A stretch of DNA of 64,000 nt. Source: Colias croceus (Eukaryota; Arthropoda; Insecta; Lepidoptera; Pieridae). The DNA is taken from positions 6,091,001-6,155,000 of the forward strand of contig NC_059552.1 of NCBI RefSeq assembly GCF_905220415.1, given 5' to 3'. Positions 11,401-26,400 of this stretch are shown here, piece after piece. Position 1 is the first letter of the stretch. Every line of letters begins with the position of its first letter. The position numbers were made by a program, and so were the translations under genes. Below the pieces are notes generated by a model. That model saw nothing but the letters and a program-made list of their open reading frames with translations, ran no database searches and was not told the origin of the DNA.

Positions 11401-14400
11401 ATAGAAGGTTTAACCCATTGAGCCAAGTGGCACGATCGGTCCACGACACAATAGATTTTCTATTGTGTCTGTGATTCCGGGGCCTGAGTTATTAAGTTTG
11501 GTTGATCGATTAAAATATATTTGATATGAAATTGCATTACTTAAATACTTATCAGTTTTTGTTATAAAATAGTTACAAAGTTGTATCATAAAAACTTAGG
11601 TATATTTTAATGTGACTTGTAAGATTTCTTAGACATTCTTGAATGTCTCAACATTTAAGAATGTGCATGAACATCATTAATTGAAGTGGTTTATAATAAT
11701 AATTAATGTGTGCGTCTCGTCACTTAATTGACCATACAGTAATTGAACTAAGTATAAAAGCAACAGAATCACTAAGAAAATTTTGTCATAAATTAATAAT
11801 TTGATTTTAATTCATATTTTTATTGAAATGATAGAATAATAAGGAAACATATATGTATTAAGTACCATGCTAATCATTAAAACCTCTTTTAACCCATCGA
11901 GCCCCAAGCGGCCCGATCGGTCCCAGACATAATAGATTTTCTATTGTGTCTGTGGTTCCGGGGCCTGATAGTTATTAAAAATCACAATTAACACTACAAA
12001 ATATAATTCTATCTTACGTTTGAAACGTAAATACACGTAATCACTTTTACGTTTCAATATCACAGACTATCGCTAACCCTACACGGTGGAACTGGCGACA
12101 GTTACCCACTCACCAAGCAATCCAGCTGGCTGACGGGCGCCTTGCTGGGCTGGCTGATGTCCCACACCTTGACGCAGCCCTTGCCGCCCGTGTACACGTA
12201 CTTGGTGGGCGAGCTCACGGTCACCGCGCAGACCACCTCCCCGTGCGCCAGCGCCGACACCTGGCGCGCGTGCCGCGGGATGCCCGGGCCCATCAGCGCG
12301 TCCGGCGGGAACGGGACGGGCTGCATCTGACCTTCCGCGGACACGTGGAACGAGTACGCGCTGTAATAGAGACAAAATATTGTTTTTTTTTTATGGTGAT
12401 TCTCAATGTTAACCAGAAGGGTTACTTACATTTTAACGCGGACACGTGGGTGAACTGAAGGTTCACCCTGGTAGCGACATGCGCAAGGGCGTCCCCCCGC
12501 CACAGGGATCTCGAACCTCGGCTTGGGCTGTCGCTTGAATGGAGGAGGCCGGAAGGGCCCTAGTCGAACGGGGGACAAAATGTTGTAGATAGATACAATT
12601 TAGACAAATATTGTTATTGTTTTCAAAACTATAACACGTACACGTATGTACGTGAAATGAAGTTTCTTTATACAATTTATAATATATGGCGTGATCTTTT
12701 TGTAGTGCATAAAACATTGAGCTTAATGAATTTATTAAGCACTGAAGTCAGATGTGATAAACTATTATAACCAATCGTATGCAAATAGACTCAAAATATA
12801 CGTAGGATACTTAGAAGTTGCATAAAGAACAATGACCATCTTCAGAGTATAATAATATAACTTGAGTTAAGTACATAATAAATATATGTATTATATTTAT
12901 AAATGAAATGAAATATGTATACTGTAGGTAATGCCTATTAGTTTTTTTCCTCATTGAAATATCTTTTAAATTGTTTAAAATGGATAGACAAATAAGAGAA
13001 TACTCACGGTTTACCGCCCGGGATAGGCGCTAGCGCGGCTGGACCAATGGGCGGACGCAGCGGCTCGTACGCTAACGCCGCGCGCGCTGAATATCCCGCA
13101 AGACCATACGCATCATGTGCACCATTCCCCAAGTACGGGTATTGTAACGCTGGGGGCTTCACTGCTGCTTTTAGTGGGGCTCCTGCAGCAACACCGCTAG
13201 CTCCTGATGTAGGTGTCACGGGCTTAGATATCGGCGTGCTAGGTTTCTCGTCTAACTTTTTTGCGGATGGCGTTGAGGCGTTACTTGATGTTCCCGATCT
13301 GGAATTTAAAATAACTTATGACACTTTCGTTAAGGATATAAGGCATGTAACATATTTATTTACCTCTTTGGTCATTAGTAAATAATAAATTGAAAATTTC
13401 AATTTGTAAGATAGAATTATTTTAATGAAGGAGACTAACTTGTACATTGCATGTAAATAAAAAAATCAAATAAAAACTATTGAACGATAACTTCCAAATC
13501 CTTTTGCAACATATCGTGACTATTGGCTATTACATTAGGATGCTACAAATTAGATATAACTAGAATAAAGTTATGGCCCGATAACATTCGCAATTATAAT
13601 TGTATTCTAATTTGAATTACATCGCATTACAATCGATCACATTAGCATACCATATAGGTATTAAAATGTATTGAGGTTGTGAATACATAGTAAGGTTAAA
13701 GGGATCATGCGTTATGTCATATAATGTTAATGATATGAAGAATGTATTCAGGTCAGCCGCGCGTTAATTGTTCGCCTTCACTTCTGAAGAATTGTTACAT
13801 GATAGACGGATCATTTGAAATGGGGCTTTGTTATTTTTTAATGTATGAATAGGCATTGTTGTATTTATGCTAGTTTGATTGTGTATTATTTCTATTATAG
13901 TAAGTATTTCATTCTAGATTTTTATTCATGAGGGCTCAATAGAACCATTTCAAAAAATAAATGTTGTTTTTTCTTTAATGTTTATCGCTGCCATCGCTAT
14001 TATGATATCAACAAATAATATTTATTTAAACATAATATTCAATACGACTCGGCAATTCATATTTGAATGAAATAATCTCAAAAGAATATTTTAAGGGCCG
14101 ATTTTTCAATGCTTGGATAAAACTTATCGGTCCAATAAAGTATTACACAATAATATTAAAATGTCACGAAAACTGTCAAATACGGGCAATTAGAATACGT
14201 TTTTAAAATGGTAGTTTTATACATTATTCGATGAATAAGTTTTATCCAAGCATTGAAAAATCAGCCCTTATAAGTCACAAAATTCTATCTGTATAAAACA
14301 TCGATATAACACGCTATCTACATTATATATTGGAATAAAGATTAGACGGTCACTAATCAGATTAAACAAGGTTTAATTGGGGTAAGCCTAAACAAATCTC

Positions 14401-17400
14401 AAGTTCGTGGGCACAGTCATAAGTCCGAATAAAGATTATCATCGGATATCCAGCAAGGCGTTTCTAATCCCTTTGTCCTAACAGACAAGCGGCAATTCGT
14501 AATTGATTTCGAGTAGAGACGGATTAACTTTTGACCGTTGAGATACGAACTTGGGGTAAGACCCTAGTATACTATTAGGTACTATTTTCTTGTGAGTTAA
14601 GGTAAACGATGACAAACACAATTTTGTTCATAAGAACGCATAAATATCTAACCATTAACATATTAAAGTACGCATATCAATGAAATAAACTTACCTACAT
14701 ATACCTATCTACGTTTAAATCGAATCTTTGTTTTAAAAGCATAGGTACAATGTTTTTTCCTGAAAATAACCTTGCACTTTCCAACATGTAATCGAACAAA
14801 TATAATACTCCATATGAGTTGAACCGATACGCATAATCTGTCGCTATGGTTTCGCGTTAAATCGCCTTAACCGTGCGAAAGCTTGCCAATTAGTGTCCAT
14901 ATAATACACATGGAATCATTTACCCTATACGGCTTCGCTTAAACGGATAAAGTCATTATTAGGAATTTATCGTGCTAGGCAGAAGTTGAGCGAATGGCCT
15001 CAATCCGGGGTTATTAGGGACCCGCTGTTGAATGTAAAATAACGATAAACTTGCCGTAGATAGTATGAAAGGGCGATCTCAGTAACGTTTATTAAATTTG
15101 GGCCCGAAAATTCACCCTTCAACACCGCGCTCGGATTTAACTTTAAATGGAATGTATTTTATTTGAACGGTTACGCCAGTTTATAGTTTTAGGCCGAGAT
15201 TAATTTTATGTAAGAGTTCTTTTATGATGTGGCAACTTTCAATTACAATATATTTTGTAGAAAGGTTTAATTTTTAAGATGTAATGAAGACTAATTTAAA
15301 AAGGGATTGTTTTGATATTATGATGTGATTCTTTGCGCCGTACGGTAATGAAATATGGATGTATAATGTTGTTATTTTTGTTGCACAATTCATGCTTCTT
15401 TAAATAATTACCTAGGGCTGTGAGGGGGGTGTTCCTTTTTTGGTTGCAGCTTGTCCAAGCCGTTTTCTCTGGGTGAAGGTGCTCCGTTGTGTGGTGACGT
15501 GGGCTCTTCACTCGCATCATCTACTACTAATTCCTGAAAACATTAAAAAAACTTTTACGTATACAAAAAATACTTAAATAGGTAGGAATTTGTGGCCGCT
15601 TAAACGCTATCAGAAGTAAAAGTTGATATCAATTAATTTAATAACACCTTTCTCTTAGTGGTTCTCGAAGTATTAATTACAGGCTATTACGAATAATAAA
15701 ACTCTCAACTTACATGGCCCATATCTTTTTCTTCTTTCTTTAGCTTTTTGTGGTCGGGCTCCGCTGGACTTCTCGTTCTATATTTTTCCCTCTCACCGGG
15801 TGATATTGAATTTCTCTGCAACAAAGTATTATTCCATAAATAAATTTTCGATTTCATTCAAAATATGTATACGATATGGATACGTGTCGGCTGAACCGTA
15901 GTATATTATTATTAGTCTGTGGCTGAACAAATAAGCGTAGATACGTAAACATAATCAAAACGTTTACGGGGCCGCTTACGTACGTATAGCAATCAATCGA
16001 TCATTGTTCGCAAATAAATCGGCGTGCAGCGAGGCGGACGCTACAGTCAATATCAATATCAAAACACGCTGAGGCAGAACAAACTGACCGCATGATTAGC
16101 TTCGAGAGTGGTCATCGCCCCCTGCGTGGGAAGGGAAATAGGGGAGTAACATTTGGACGCGCAAATACGGCCTAATGAAATAATCATATACGTACCGAAC
16201 GACCACGCGCTCTCCTAACGTGTTGACACTGTACCGAATGTATTGCTAGAAGCACTCCGCCAGTAAAATAGCGAACACTGAGTACCGCAGTTGGACGTCG
16301 TAAATATGAATACAAGATGAATACCCTCACGTGGATTTATCAATATTCAGTTGAGTGCTCTCTCTGTGATTTGTGTATGCAGATGTTATTTGAACAGCTA
16401 GTGAAACCGTGTACTATAAATGTCTATTCGGCGAACGGGCTATTTTGTTTTACATTTTAAATGGGTGCTATCGGTTTAAATTAAACTCATGGAACAGCTG
16501 CTCTTTAGAAATGAAATAACAAAACTTATAGCCAATTTCCCTGCAATTGAGTCAATTCTCCTTCGAGCTGTCCTAACCAAATTGCTTATGTCGTAACTGA
16601 TCTTGAATGAGAAATGGCTCGGGTTTAATCCGACATCCTCAGGGGTGTGCGGCAGGCACGGTCGGCTTGCGCCTGGAGGGATCTAACGGGGCCTAATTTT
16701 ACGAGGCACTAAGTTAGAGGCTAGTGGCAAGCGGCTGTTAATTTGCTCGCCACGCCGCCGACCTGTCGCCGCCCGCTGTGACTTACTGCTCTGCCCGCCT
16801 CTCGCAGACAATAACACTTTATGTCCAGATTCACATCTATTTATCGCCTCCACGACTCCGACCGTGCCTTATGACACAATATACTTTCATTTGAATATCC
16901 TACATCATCATTATTGTTGTCCAGATTACTCGATTATATTTACCTACATACAAAAGATTTTACGACGGACAGATTAGACGATCAGATAATTAATATTGGT
17001 CGATAAATTGTTATGTTTTACAATAAATCGGATGAGGGTGCTTATTGTGGTCGGTGATATTTGATATTTTAATGGTGAAGATGTGTCCATAAAGATTTGT
17101 ATTGACATAAAAGACGTTGGGTTGAGATAAGAGCTGTCTACACTATGGATTGGCATTTATTGCGCAGAGCGCGTGTGCTCTGGGTCTAATTTAACGGCCA
17201 CCCAATGTACAGCACTCGATATCGAATTTCAAGTACTTACAGCTATTTCGAGAGACCTACGGAACGAGCTATAACGTGACGTGTCGAATTCGATTGGTTG
17301 GATTTTATGTTGCTCGTTCGAGCCGCTCGCGTGAGAGTAGGCCATTTGTGATTTGAGGTTAGTCATTAATAAATTGAATTTGCGGTCTACAGCTCGAATT

Positions 17401-20400
17401 AGTCTGGTATAATAGTATCCATTACGTGCGTATAATTCTTTATTATCGCCAACAATGTTGCTGTATAAAATAAATGTACATTTATATTGAACTAACACAT
17501 GAATCACATGATGTGATAGAATAATGATTAGTGTTGTTCACAAATCACAAGTAACAAAATAAGGAGATTACGGCTAATACGGGGCAAGCACTCGAAAGCC
17601 TCCTATCAATACAGTAGGTATTGTAATATGTGGAAACCTTTTTCATTTTCGAGGAGAAAAGCGAACAGAGCTAATCTGTACTTTATCCCATTACGTGGGT
17701 CGACCTCAAGAAAAAGGCAATTGAGTCGGGTACGAGGGTGCGAGGGTCGGGAGAGGGGGCGGGCGCTAAACAAGTACGAGACTACAAGATCCGACAACAG
17801 GACTTATCGGCTACCGTTTGCCTCGCAGAGGTCGCGCACATGTCGAAGCGCGCCGCGTAGGGTTGCCCACCCCAACGTATTGTTAACATGATAAAAACGG
17901 TGCACGTGTACGCACGGTAATATCTTATAAGTACTTACTTAATTGCACAATTTAATACAATGAGGTACACACTTAAACATTGGGAAAAAAAAACAAAGCA
18001 AATAGGATTATGTTATATCTAGATTATTACACATGTAAGTACCTATGCTGTTTTAATAATATGATACAAATAATTAATTAAAATTTAATTTAAAATTTAA
18101 GCTGTATTATGTTTTTATAAAGTTCATTCAAAAATTTATATTTTATCATTTTATGTACGTACATTTGTAGGAATAAAGTTTACATTTATGTGTAGAAAGG
18201 ATTAAATTTGTTGGAATTTAATTTAATTAATTTAAATTTATTTATACAAAATAAATTAAATTTTGAACTACTAAGGATTAAAAACAAAATATAAATTTAT
18301 AATAAAACTGAAATTATAGTGTTTTCGATAGCCCTAGAGGAGGTGGGTCTGTGACGTAACATATAAAGTGGCAACACACAGGCGCGCTGTTAACGCCGGC
18401 CGGGCCGGGCTTATTGTCTGCGGTCACGCGACGAGCCGTTTAGCCGCGCGCGCTGGAGCCGCCGCCCGGTTAACCGGAAGGGGGGCGGTTAACCGGACGC
18501 CCGGGGGCGGAAACGGGGGATATAGATAAATACACCGCCCGCTCGGAAATGTACGGATTGAGTTCTGACTATATTTCACCCATAATAGTTTTGAAAAGTT
18601 GGACGATTTACACGCGACATTCCCAACTTTTATCGCGAGTACCGGTTATCAAACACGACTCCTTTTATGACACCTTGTCATCGAACTTTCTCCGTTTAAC
18701 TTTTCCATTTCCTATTAAGCTGTAATCCATTGTATGCTGAATTATGATACACTGGGTGTAGCCGTACGTTTTATGAGAATCCATTCATGCGTACGAACGT
18801 TAAGCGTTATTAAACCGGTTGCTACCTGAACGTTTGTAAAAATAATAAAACGGCGGGTAATCACTCGGAAACGAGCACCCGCGTTAATCACAAACATGGC
18901 CCAGAAAACTTTACAAAAAATTAATCGGCAGCGAACGTAAGCCACGGGGCGCATCGCGACTTTAAAATTAACTTCGCCGGTTCATTCGAATACATAAATA
19001 ATGGAGGAATTTCTGAATACGCATTAAACTCCTATAAAGAATACATTAGCATAAATTTATGGTAGCGAGTCGACGTATCGAGCGCGTTTTTACGTGACTC
19101 GTAAAGTTTATAGTCGCGAGTGGTGGATTGCGTTTACTGCTATTGGTTTATAGCCGACCCCAAATAACCAAATTGTCTGCTTTGATGCTGTTTCTACAAC
19201 TGACGTGTAACTATTAACTATGTTATTCTTGTAAAAAGATATACGCTTCGACCATTGCATTAAATTTTTTACGTTTATAAAACTTCTAAATATAATCACT
19301 CACGATGAGAAAAAAATAATAATAATTAATAATGATAATCTAATGTGAAATTAAAAGCATTGAACTCAATAATTAACCATAGGAATGCCAAAAAATTATG
19401 ACTTAAAAAAATAGTACGCAACAGTCGATAAGCAATCTCGCTCACCCTTTGCTCAATTACAGGAGTAATTAGCACAATTAACAGGAGCGGACGGCAGGGC
19501 GGGGCGGGCGGCGAGGTGAGGGGAGGGGAGCGGGGGCTACGATCGCTTTCACGCACGCAAACAAATGTCACGTGGCACTGCGCCTTAATTAAAACGATAA
19601 TTGAGTTGACTTGCGAAACTCATCCGCCATTTCGGAATTCCAAGAGAAATTTCATGGAACTCCCCTTGAAACTACGAAGCCCTTGAGTGTCGACGACTTT
19701 AATTTTGTGTTAGCGTCTACTTTGCGGTCGCAGGGCAAATTTTAATACGGTGTGCGCGGGCTCGCTTTGTGGAATTACTTAAATAAATTAGCTCGAATCG
19801 AGTTACGTTGCCGTGTTGTCTGACAACTCGTTCGGAAAATTGTCGACGACCGAATAAATCATCTAAATCTGCGGGAACAACAGCTGGCTTTCGCTTGTTT
19901 AGGGCCTTTCATGTTACGCCTTAGATTTAATTAAGTTTTTGACTTAAATAAAACAGGGTCAACTGACCAAGGAAAAACTATTTTGTAACAGACAGTATAC
20001 AGAGCAAAATATATAATACGCAAATGAAAAACTTACATTGTGAATTCAAGAGCAATTTGTAAAAATTACAACTTAAAGTTTTTATATATAAAAATAAAAC
20101 TTCGAAATATAAAAGCATTTTCGCTCGAAAATCACTTCACATAGTAAAGTACCTACCTACGTATAAAACGTGAAGTGTTGACAAATTGAAACGCCTTAAA
20201 TAGTGCTCTCAGACACGAGGGGAGGATCAATCCCTCCGAGAGTGCAATATGTGCCTCACTCCGACTTAATACCAGGGATAAACAATTCGTTACACCTCCG
20301 CAAGTGATTCAACGGAACTTTATCTACCACGAAGAATTCATTTGACGTGGTAAAATATCGATATAAAATTAATTAACATCTAACAGAAGCGAATGGCTAT

Positions 20401-23400
20401 TTTATGATTGGAATCTTTAAGAATTATAATATTACCTACCTATCTTCATACTTACAAATTTTTATTTTCTGCATTTCAAACTGGTTATTCTTTGATTATA
20501 TTTATAACAGTTGGATATTAATATTGAAACGAGTTTTTAGAAGATGTCTGTTGAGGTATTTTTTTCACTTGGAAAGTTTTTTTTTTTTTTTCAATTCAGA
20601 TGTCGATAAAATTATAACAAGTCCCATAAAAAGTGTACTACTTTAAGAGAATCTAGACTATTGTTGAAAGCTATAAATTAATATGCAAAACCTATGTTCT
20701 AAATAGGTGGATTAGGATAACGAAAGGTCAGATCATCATCAGCGCCACGAGGCGCGCGATTATTTCGAATGAGCTCCCTACCGGCGATAAAACATTAAAC
20801 ACGTAACAAGTTTATGCGCAACGACAACCCTAGCGAGTTCCACCACTTCGTTAATCCGGGCCGAGGGCAGCCCTAAATTAGGGTCGAGACAAGCCTTAAT
20901 CCCCCGCTCGGCGCGACGGGGGATTTATATTGTTATTGCTCCGCGTCCGGAATTATACGAGGGTTGAGGGACTAATGAAAGGGGAAATTTAATTCCTAAT
21001 GATTCTCGTCTTAGCCCGTAACGAGGAAACTCGAAAAAGGGCTGCGGCCCGCACTCTTTTTATGATGAATCACTTTATGGGAACCGGAGATTGTTTCGAT
21101 CTCCGACCCCGACGAGTATTTAGTCTGTTTTCATTAGCGACGTTAGAAAGTGAAGAATTGGATTACAAATTTATTCATGAAACATGTTCAATGCTCGAAC
21201 ACGGCATCGTGGAGCGGCGAAGCATATGTAAATGTGCGATAAGCACGAAGGGCGCAAGGCGAGTGTGTTCGTGGTAGAGGCGAATCGTGTCGACTAGCAG
21301 GATGGGAACAGGCCGCATCGACCGCATTGTTAAACATGCCACCGAGAGCAGCCTACACATAATATAATGCGGCACAACCTGCCTACCTTCTAACACCTCA
21401 CGACTTCGATTGTTTACTTCTTGTCGTTTGCATTCAACTCAAACGAGCCGCCGGATAAAATAGGAGAATATATTTACTTTATGCGTTCGTATATTCATAA
21501 ATTCCACACTTAATGGAACGGTATATTGAATACCAATTTGTTTTTATACATCAATGACATCATACTCATCTAGCAAAATGTACGTATCTATATAACATGT
21601 TATATTATATATACCTATGTGGGAACTAAATGCAGAGCCATCTTGATGCCCAATATTCAGCCGTAAATTCAAATGTCAAGTGAAGCAGAAACAGCAAACA
21701 GTGGGTAATTACGCTCGCAATGTATGCGTATTGCTACCGTGCGGCAAGACGCCCTTCCGCCCATTACGCCGGCGACTAATTGAGATAAATTATGAAGACG
21801 CCGAGCCGCGAGCTATCGCCCGTCTAACTGCTAATTACATGCACCGATTTCAATTATCTCGATGCACTCCGCTGAATTTAATTAAATAACTAATGTTTGT
21901 TTTATTTGCCGTTAACTCTTAAACTTAGCATTTGATATCGAGTGGATTAACGATACTATCTTCCTTTTCTCAAACATAATTTACCTCGATATAGATATAA
22001 CACAATAAATAAGATTAACTATTGTTCTTGCTCTGTTTAATGATGAACTCGTGATCAGAAGACCTTTTAATGAGGTCTATCACTTACAATATGCATTGAC
22101 TACGTCAATTTAGAAAGTCGTGGCATTTTCCCAGTCGAGAAAGCTAGTTTGCGATTTCGTAAACTCACATTCATATTTAAATGTGCCGTAAGTTTGAATA
22201 AAATAGAATAATTTAATATTAAATGATAAGATAGTCTCGCTCATTAATGTGCATCATTGGAAGGGGATGTCAAAGATCTAAATTCTAAACCGTTCGGATA
22301 GATAGCGAACTATTTCCCGTGGTATCGAGGCATCAAATTATGGATAGAGTAGTTATGCAACATATTGGTGTCTACGTAGAATATTCGCTCAAAGGGTAAT
22401 ATTAACAGTGCATAGTGCATATGGTTTGCGGTATGCGGGAGGGCCACACGCGTCGCACAGACGTGAACAACGACCGCAATAGAGGACCGTGTTCGTCCGA
22501 ACGTCAGTCCTGCGGTCGCCGGCGATACTATACCTATAGCTGACTTCATATAGCGTACTGTAATTCGATTTGTTGCGATTTATACCCTTTCGCTTTAATT
22601 GGACACTACGCCACGGTAACTCTATTACAATTTCGAGGGGGTAAATATTTTAATCCGTGTTAAATAATACAGCACTTTAATATAAATAATGAAATAGCTG
22701 ATATAGCATAATATGTAAATTGTAAAGCGTGAAAATCATTCGGATTTATCAAAAAAAGCAACACAAAAGACTCAATCAAAATACCCTAGGCCTCGTTCAA
22801 TTCATAACTGGAAATGCATAGAGTATCGCATATTTTATTTGAAATATGAATGGTCGGCACTCGGCAGTTCAGAGGCACGGCTCATCGCATCCCGTCCACC
22901 GATCAAATGCGTTATGCGAAACAATGAATTTATAAACCATTATTGCTTTTACTAGTTATACCTTAAATCAATTGTAGCTGTTACAGCGCTATTTATTTAT
23001 CTTGTTTTATGGAAAGCGGTTTAGATTGTTTACGCTTTTAAATGTAAGTTTCAATTGATACATCTACTTTTTCATGTCTCTATAAAAACTAATTTATTTT
23101 TCTTCTGACTTCAAATCACATTTGATCATTTAAATCAGCAGCAAAATATTTTCCGAAAGGCAAATTTTATTTACGAATACTTCCAAAAGTAAAATTATAA
23201 ATTTTTAAACGACATATGTACATATAAAATGAAACTTGCCCACATGGTGCTTTAAAATTTCTTTACACAGGTTATTTGATGCACGTACCGGCCGTGTATT
23301 ATATCGAACAAGAAGTTCCTGAATAAGAATGTAATATTCAATATTCTCACGTATAGAACAGGGGGGTATTGTTATAATGCGGAGGAGGATTCGATCAAGC

Positions 23401-26400
23401 CTGCATAAATCGATGCGATACGCCAAGATTCGAACAAAGCCGCAACTGCCTGAGTACATTCAGCTCGACAACGGTGCACTCATACAATTACATGCAAATG
23501 ACAAGTATGGGAACATACATTGGGCGGTAACGATGTGAAAATGGTTCTTGCTTTCCATTTATTTTAATAGTGTAATGAATAATGTTTAATACGAAATGAT
23601 GATGATACTTGGATTGTATAAGTTACTGTAACTGAAATATAGTCAATAAACTCGGTAAAAATTTGAAGTTAATTGTATTTTCGAAACGATAAGCAATCAA
23701 AATTTTGCTCTTCATAAAATTATATTATAAGAAAATATAATATAAAATAAAAATTAACAAAGAAAAAAATGAGGTTGAAAACTTTTAATCCACATATCAA
23801 TAAAACGCAACTATTGTCTGCAGAATATCAGAACTAGCCCATAAACATAGCCGTTACATAACTTTATGTTATTAATAGCAGGGTAGTAATTTTCAATATT
23901 GATTCGCCTCTTTGAACAGACTGTAACAATACGGGTACCTGCGCCATTGTACATGCAATATTGCATTGCGACGCTCACCCAAGTGCTCTCGGAACATTCT
24001 TGAGATTTGAATAAGAAACGATTGCAAATTGTAACTTCGAACGCTATGGACGTGATGGAACTTGTATGAATTGTTCAAATTGGGTCGTTTACAAATGTAG
24101 TTTTAAAATATAAGGCTTATTAAAAGTCTTATATTGCCATGCCAATAGAAACTGTTAGATTACGACGTCGTTGAAATATAAATAAGTTGAATGTTCTATT
24201 AAAAAGAGATTTACTAGAAATCTTCCGATAGTAAAGTTTGCAATCGCACATCAATTTCCTTGCCTTATCAACTGGCTGGAGTCCAACCGAACTCGGAACA
24301 TAAGTAGCATCGACAGAGACAGATCGTTTAGAAACTACAGATAACTAAAATGTGGGTCTGTTACAAAAAATCTTATTATCAATCTTAATCTCTCTTAATT
24401 CACACCACACGCAAAGCGCATTCAACTTTATTGACATTAAAACAAGAACATAAAAGTAAATTGAAGTCTTATTTATTTTATATCCCAAAAAGAAAGGAAA
24501 GAATACACGAGCATTGCGCAATCTGTTTCACTTTAGGGCGTCTTAATAATTACAAGTGGCCATTCTTTCCAATTAAGGAAAGTCTCGGGCGATAAATTGC
24601 GAGGGTTGTCGCGTCGAGCGCACTCCGTGAGCCGGGCCCGGGTACCTACCGCGCGTAAACACACCGAGCTAAAGCCGCCGCCACTACAAAAACACCTTTA
24701 TACAACTTCGTTTTAATGCTTTAATAAAGTGTTCGGACTACGCAGTTATAAATAAGTCGCATTTACACGCGCCACCGCTACCTTAATTACAGACGCAGGT
24801 ACTTTCGAACACGAAACGAGCCAGCCATATCGAGGAACAAACGCAAATTTATTCTGACCGGGGTTTTCTGGCATCTATTAAATAAAGAAGTCGTGTAGAA
24901 TGCTAAGCAAGGTTGAGCGGCCCTCGCCCTACGAGTTTTCCACTCGAAATGAGTGAGCGGGGTGTGAGGTCGGGGGCGTCGAGGGTGCTATTCAGAATGG
25001 CTTAGATAAGGTAAGGAGGATGAAGAGGCAAGATGCGCGGCGTAATGAACCGACTCTGAACAGTTTTTGTGTGGTTCTGGCGCTAAATTGAATATTAGGC
25101 GCGATTTGACAGCGAAAGAGCGGGAGCCGGAAATAAATCCGCGGTTATTATGTTACCCAAATGAAATTGTGGAAAGGCCTGCCGGAGGGGCCGCTGCTCA
25201 ATTTCGTGTCGGTGTAAATTGGCAGTCGTAATCCTAGTTATTTCGTGGAAATTTAAGCAGCTTTCTCGCTGCCTGGAATTGCGTAATTAGTGTGGGTTTT
25301 AATATGCAAGTGTAAACGTTCGCTTCGTTCAGAAAACATCTTAAGAATTTGTTGTACAACGTGTCTTTGAATTTTAACGATGTTTAAAAATGCCAGAAGC
25401 GAAATTCTCTCAAATGTTTTGTAAATATTACGGAGAAACGTTAAATAAATTCGATACTTTCGTAGGAGTGGGCAACATAGTAATGTTCAGACTTGCAACA
25501 AAACATTCTGGGGAAATGAATGAGGCAAGAATACGAAATGTAACCTGAGACGCCCGCTTGCGGTGGCGTACCGGTAACTGTTTGCGCCAACTTTATTGCT
25601 AGTAGTTTCCTTTGCGCTTTTAGCTTTATTATACAACAAATTGGATTGCATACGCATCATGCTATTCTTCGTTTGTTTGAACAAATAGAATCGTGAATGG
25701 ACTCTTAAAATCAACACGAATTGAGGTCAAAATGCATTTGCAATAAGGAGAGTTGCCAATATAAAACTTTTCTATTCACTTATTAACTTTATTTAGTATT
25801 GAGGTAACACGAACTCGTACAACTTAGTATGTTACGAAAGTCTAGATTAAATAAGTTTCAGAAAAAAGAAAACATATATTCCTCCCGTGTCGAGAGACCT
25901 AAGCAGCTACAAAACAAAAAGTTCAACGACATAAATAGGGATGTCAAAAACAGTACATAAAAGCAAAGGTCGTCAGAAGTAGGTTAGGCAACAAAGACAA
26001 TGTTATGAAAGGGGGCGCGATATCGATTCGCATGCATTTCGCTTGCAGCGCGCTGCGGCGGTGGCACATCTGTGCGGTGAGCCGCTGCTCAGTCGTGCTC
26101 CAAACTAGGGCTGACACTTACCATTCGGATTAATACTTAATACGAAACTTGCATGCTAGATTATCCGTGTGGATTTGAATGTATAAAGAGGTAGTCTAGT
26201 TTTTCTGTCATATAAAAAATTACATAGTATGGTTCCTAAACTTTTGATATATTACAATGACTCATATTCCCATTACCATTACGTCTCTTTAATTTAAAAA
26301 TTGTCAGAAAAATAACTGTTTGGAATAACAAGTTTGAATCATATTGTTCTGTTCTAAAATACCTAGCTATAATCGTAAAATATGTAGATTAAACGTTCAA

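Larger units (their letters stand above)
11337..12113 (-). other. groucho intron 11
   Basis: 777 bases. It contains two copies of a short palindrome-bearing repeat (11409-11487 and 11888-11968). The rest is AT-rich. Confidence 0.9.

Noticed and set aside
12079..12375. 98-codon frame across exon 11
   Set aside because: Out-of-frame reading of GC-rich exon 11; the correct frame encodes the conserved start of the WD domain.
12463..12717. 84-codon minus-strand frame in intron 10, considered as an extra groucho exon
   Set aside because: It ends in a stop before exon 11 and has no phase-compatible splice pair. The shared CCACGTGTCCGCG with exon 11 is too short to prove a duplication.
13047..13385. 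112-codon plus-strand frame
   Set aside because: Antisense of groucho exon 10 and its flanks.
21001..21277. 92-codon plus-strand frame in intron 7
   Set aside because: No recognisable domain, antisense to the host gene and no splice context; likely chance in a GC-richer block.
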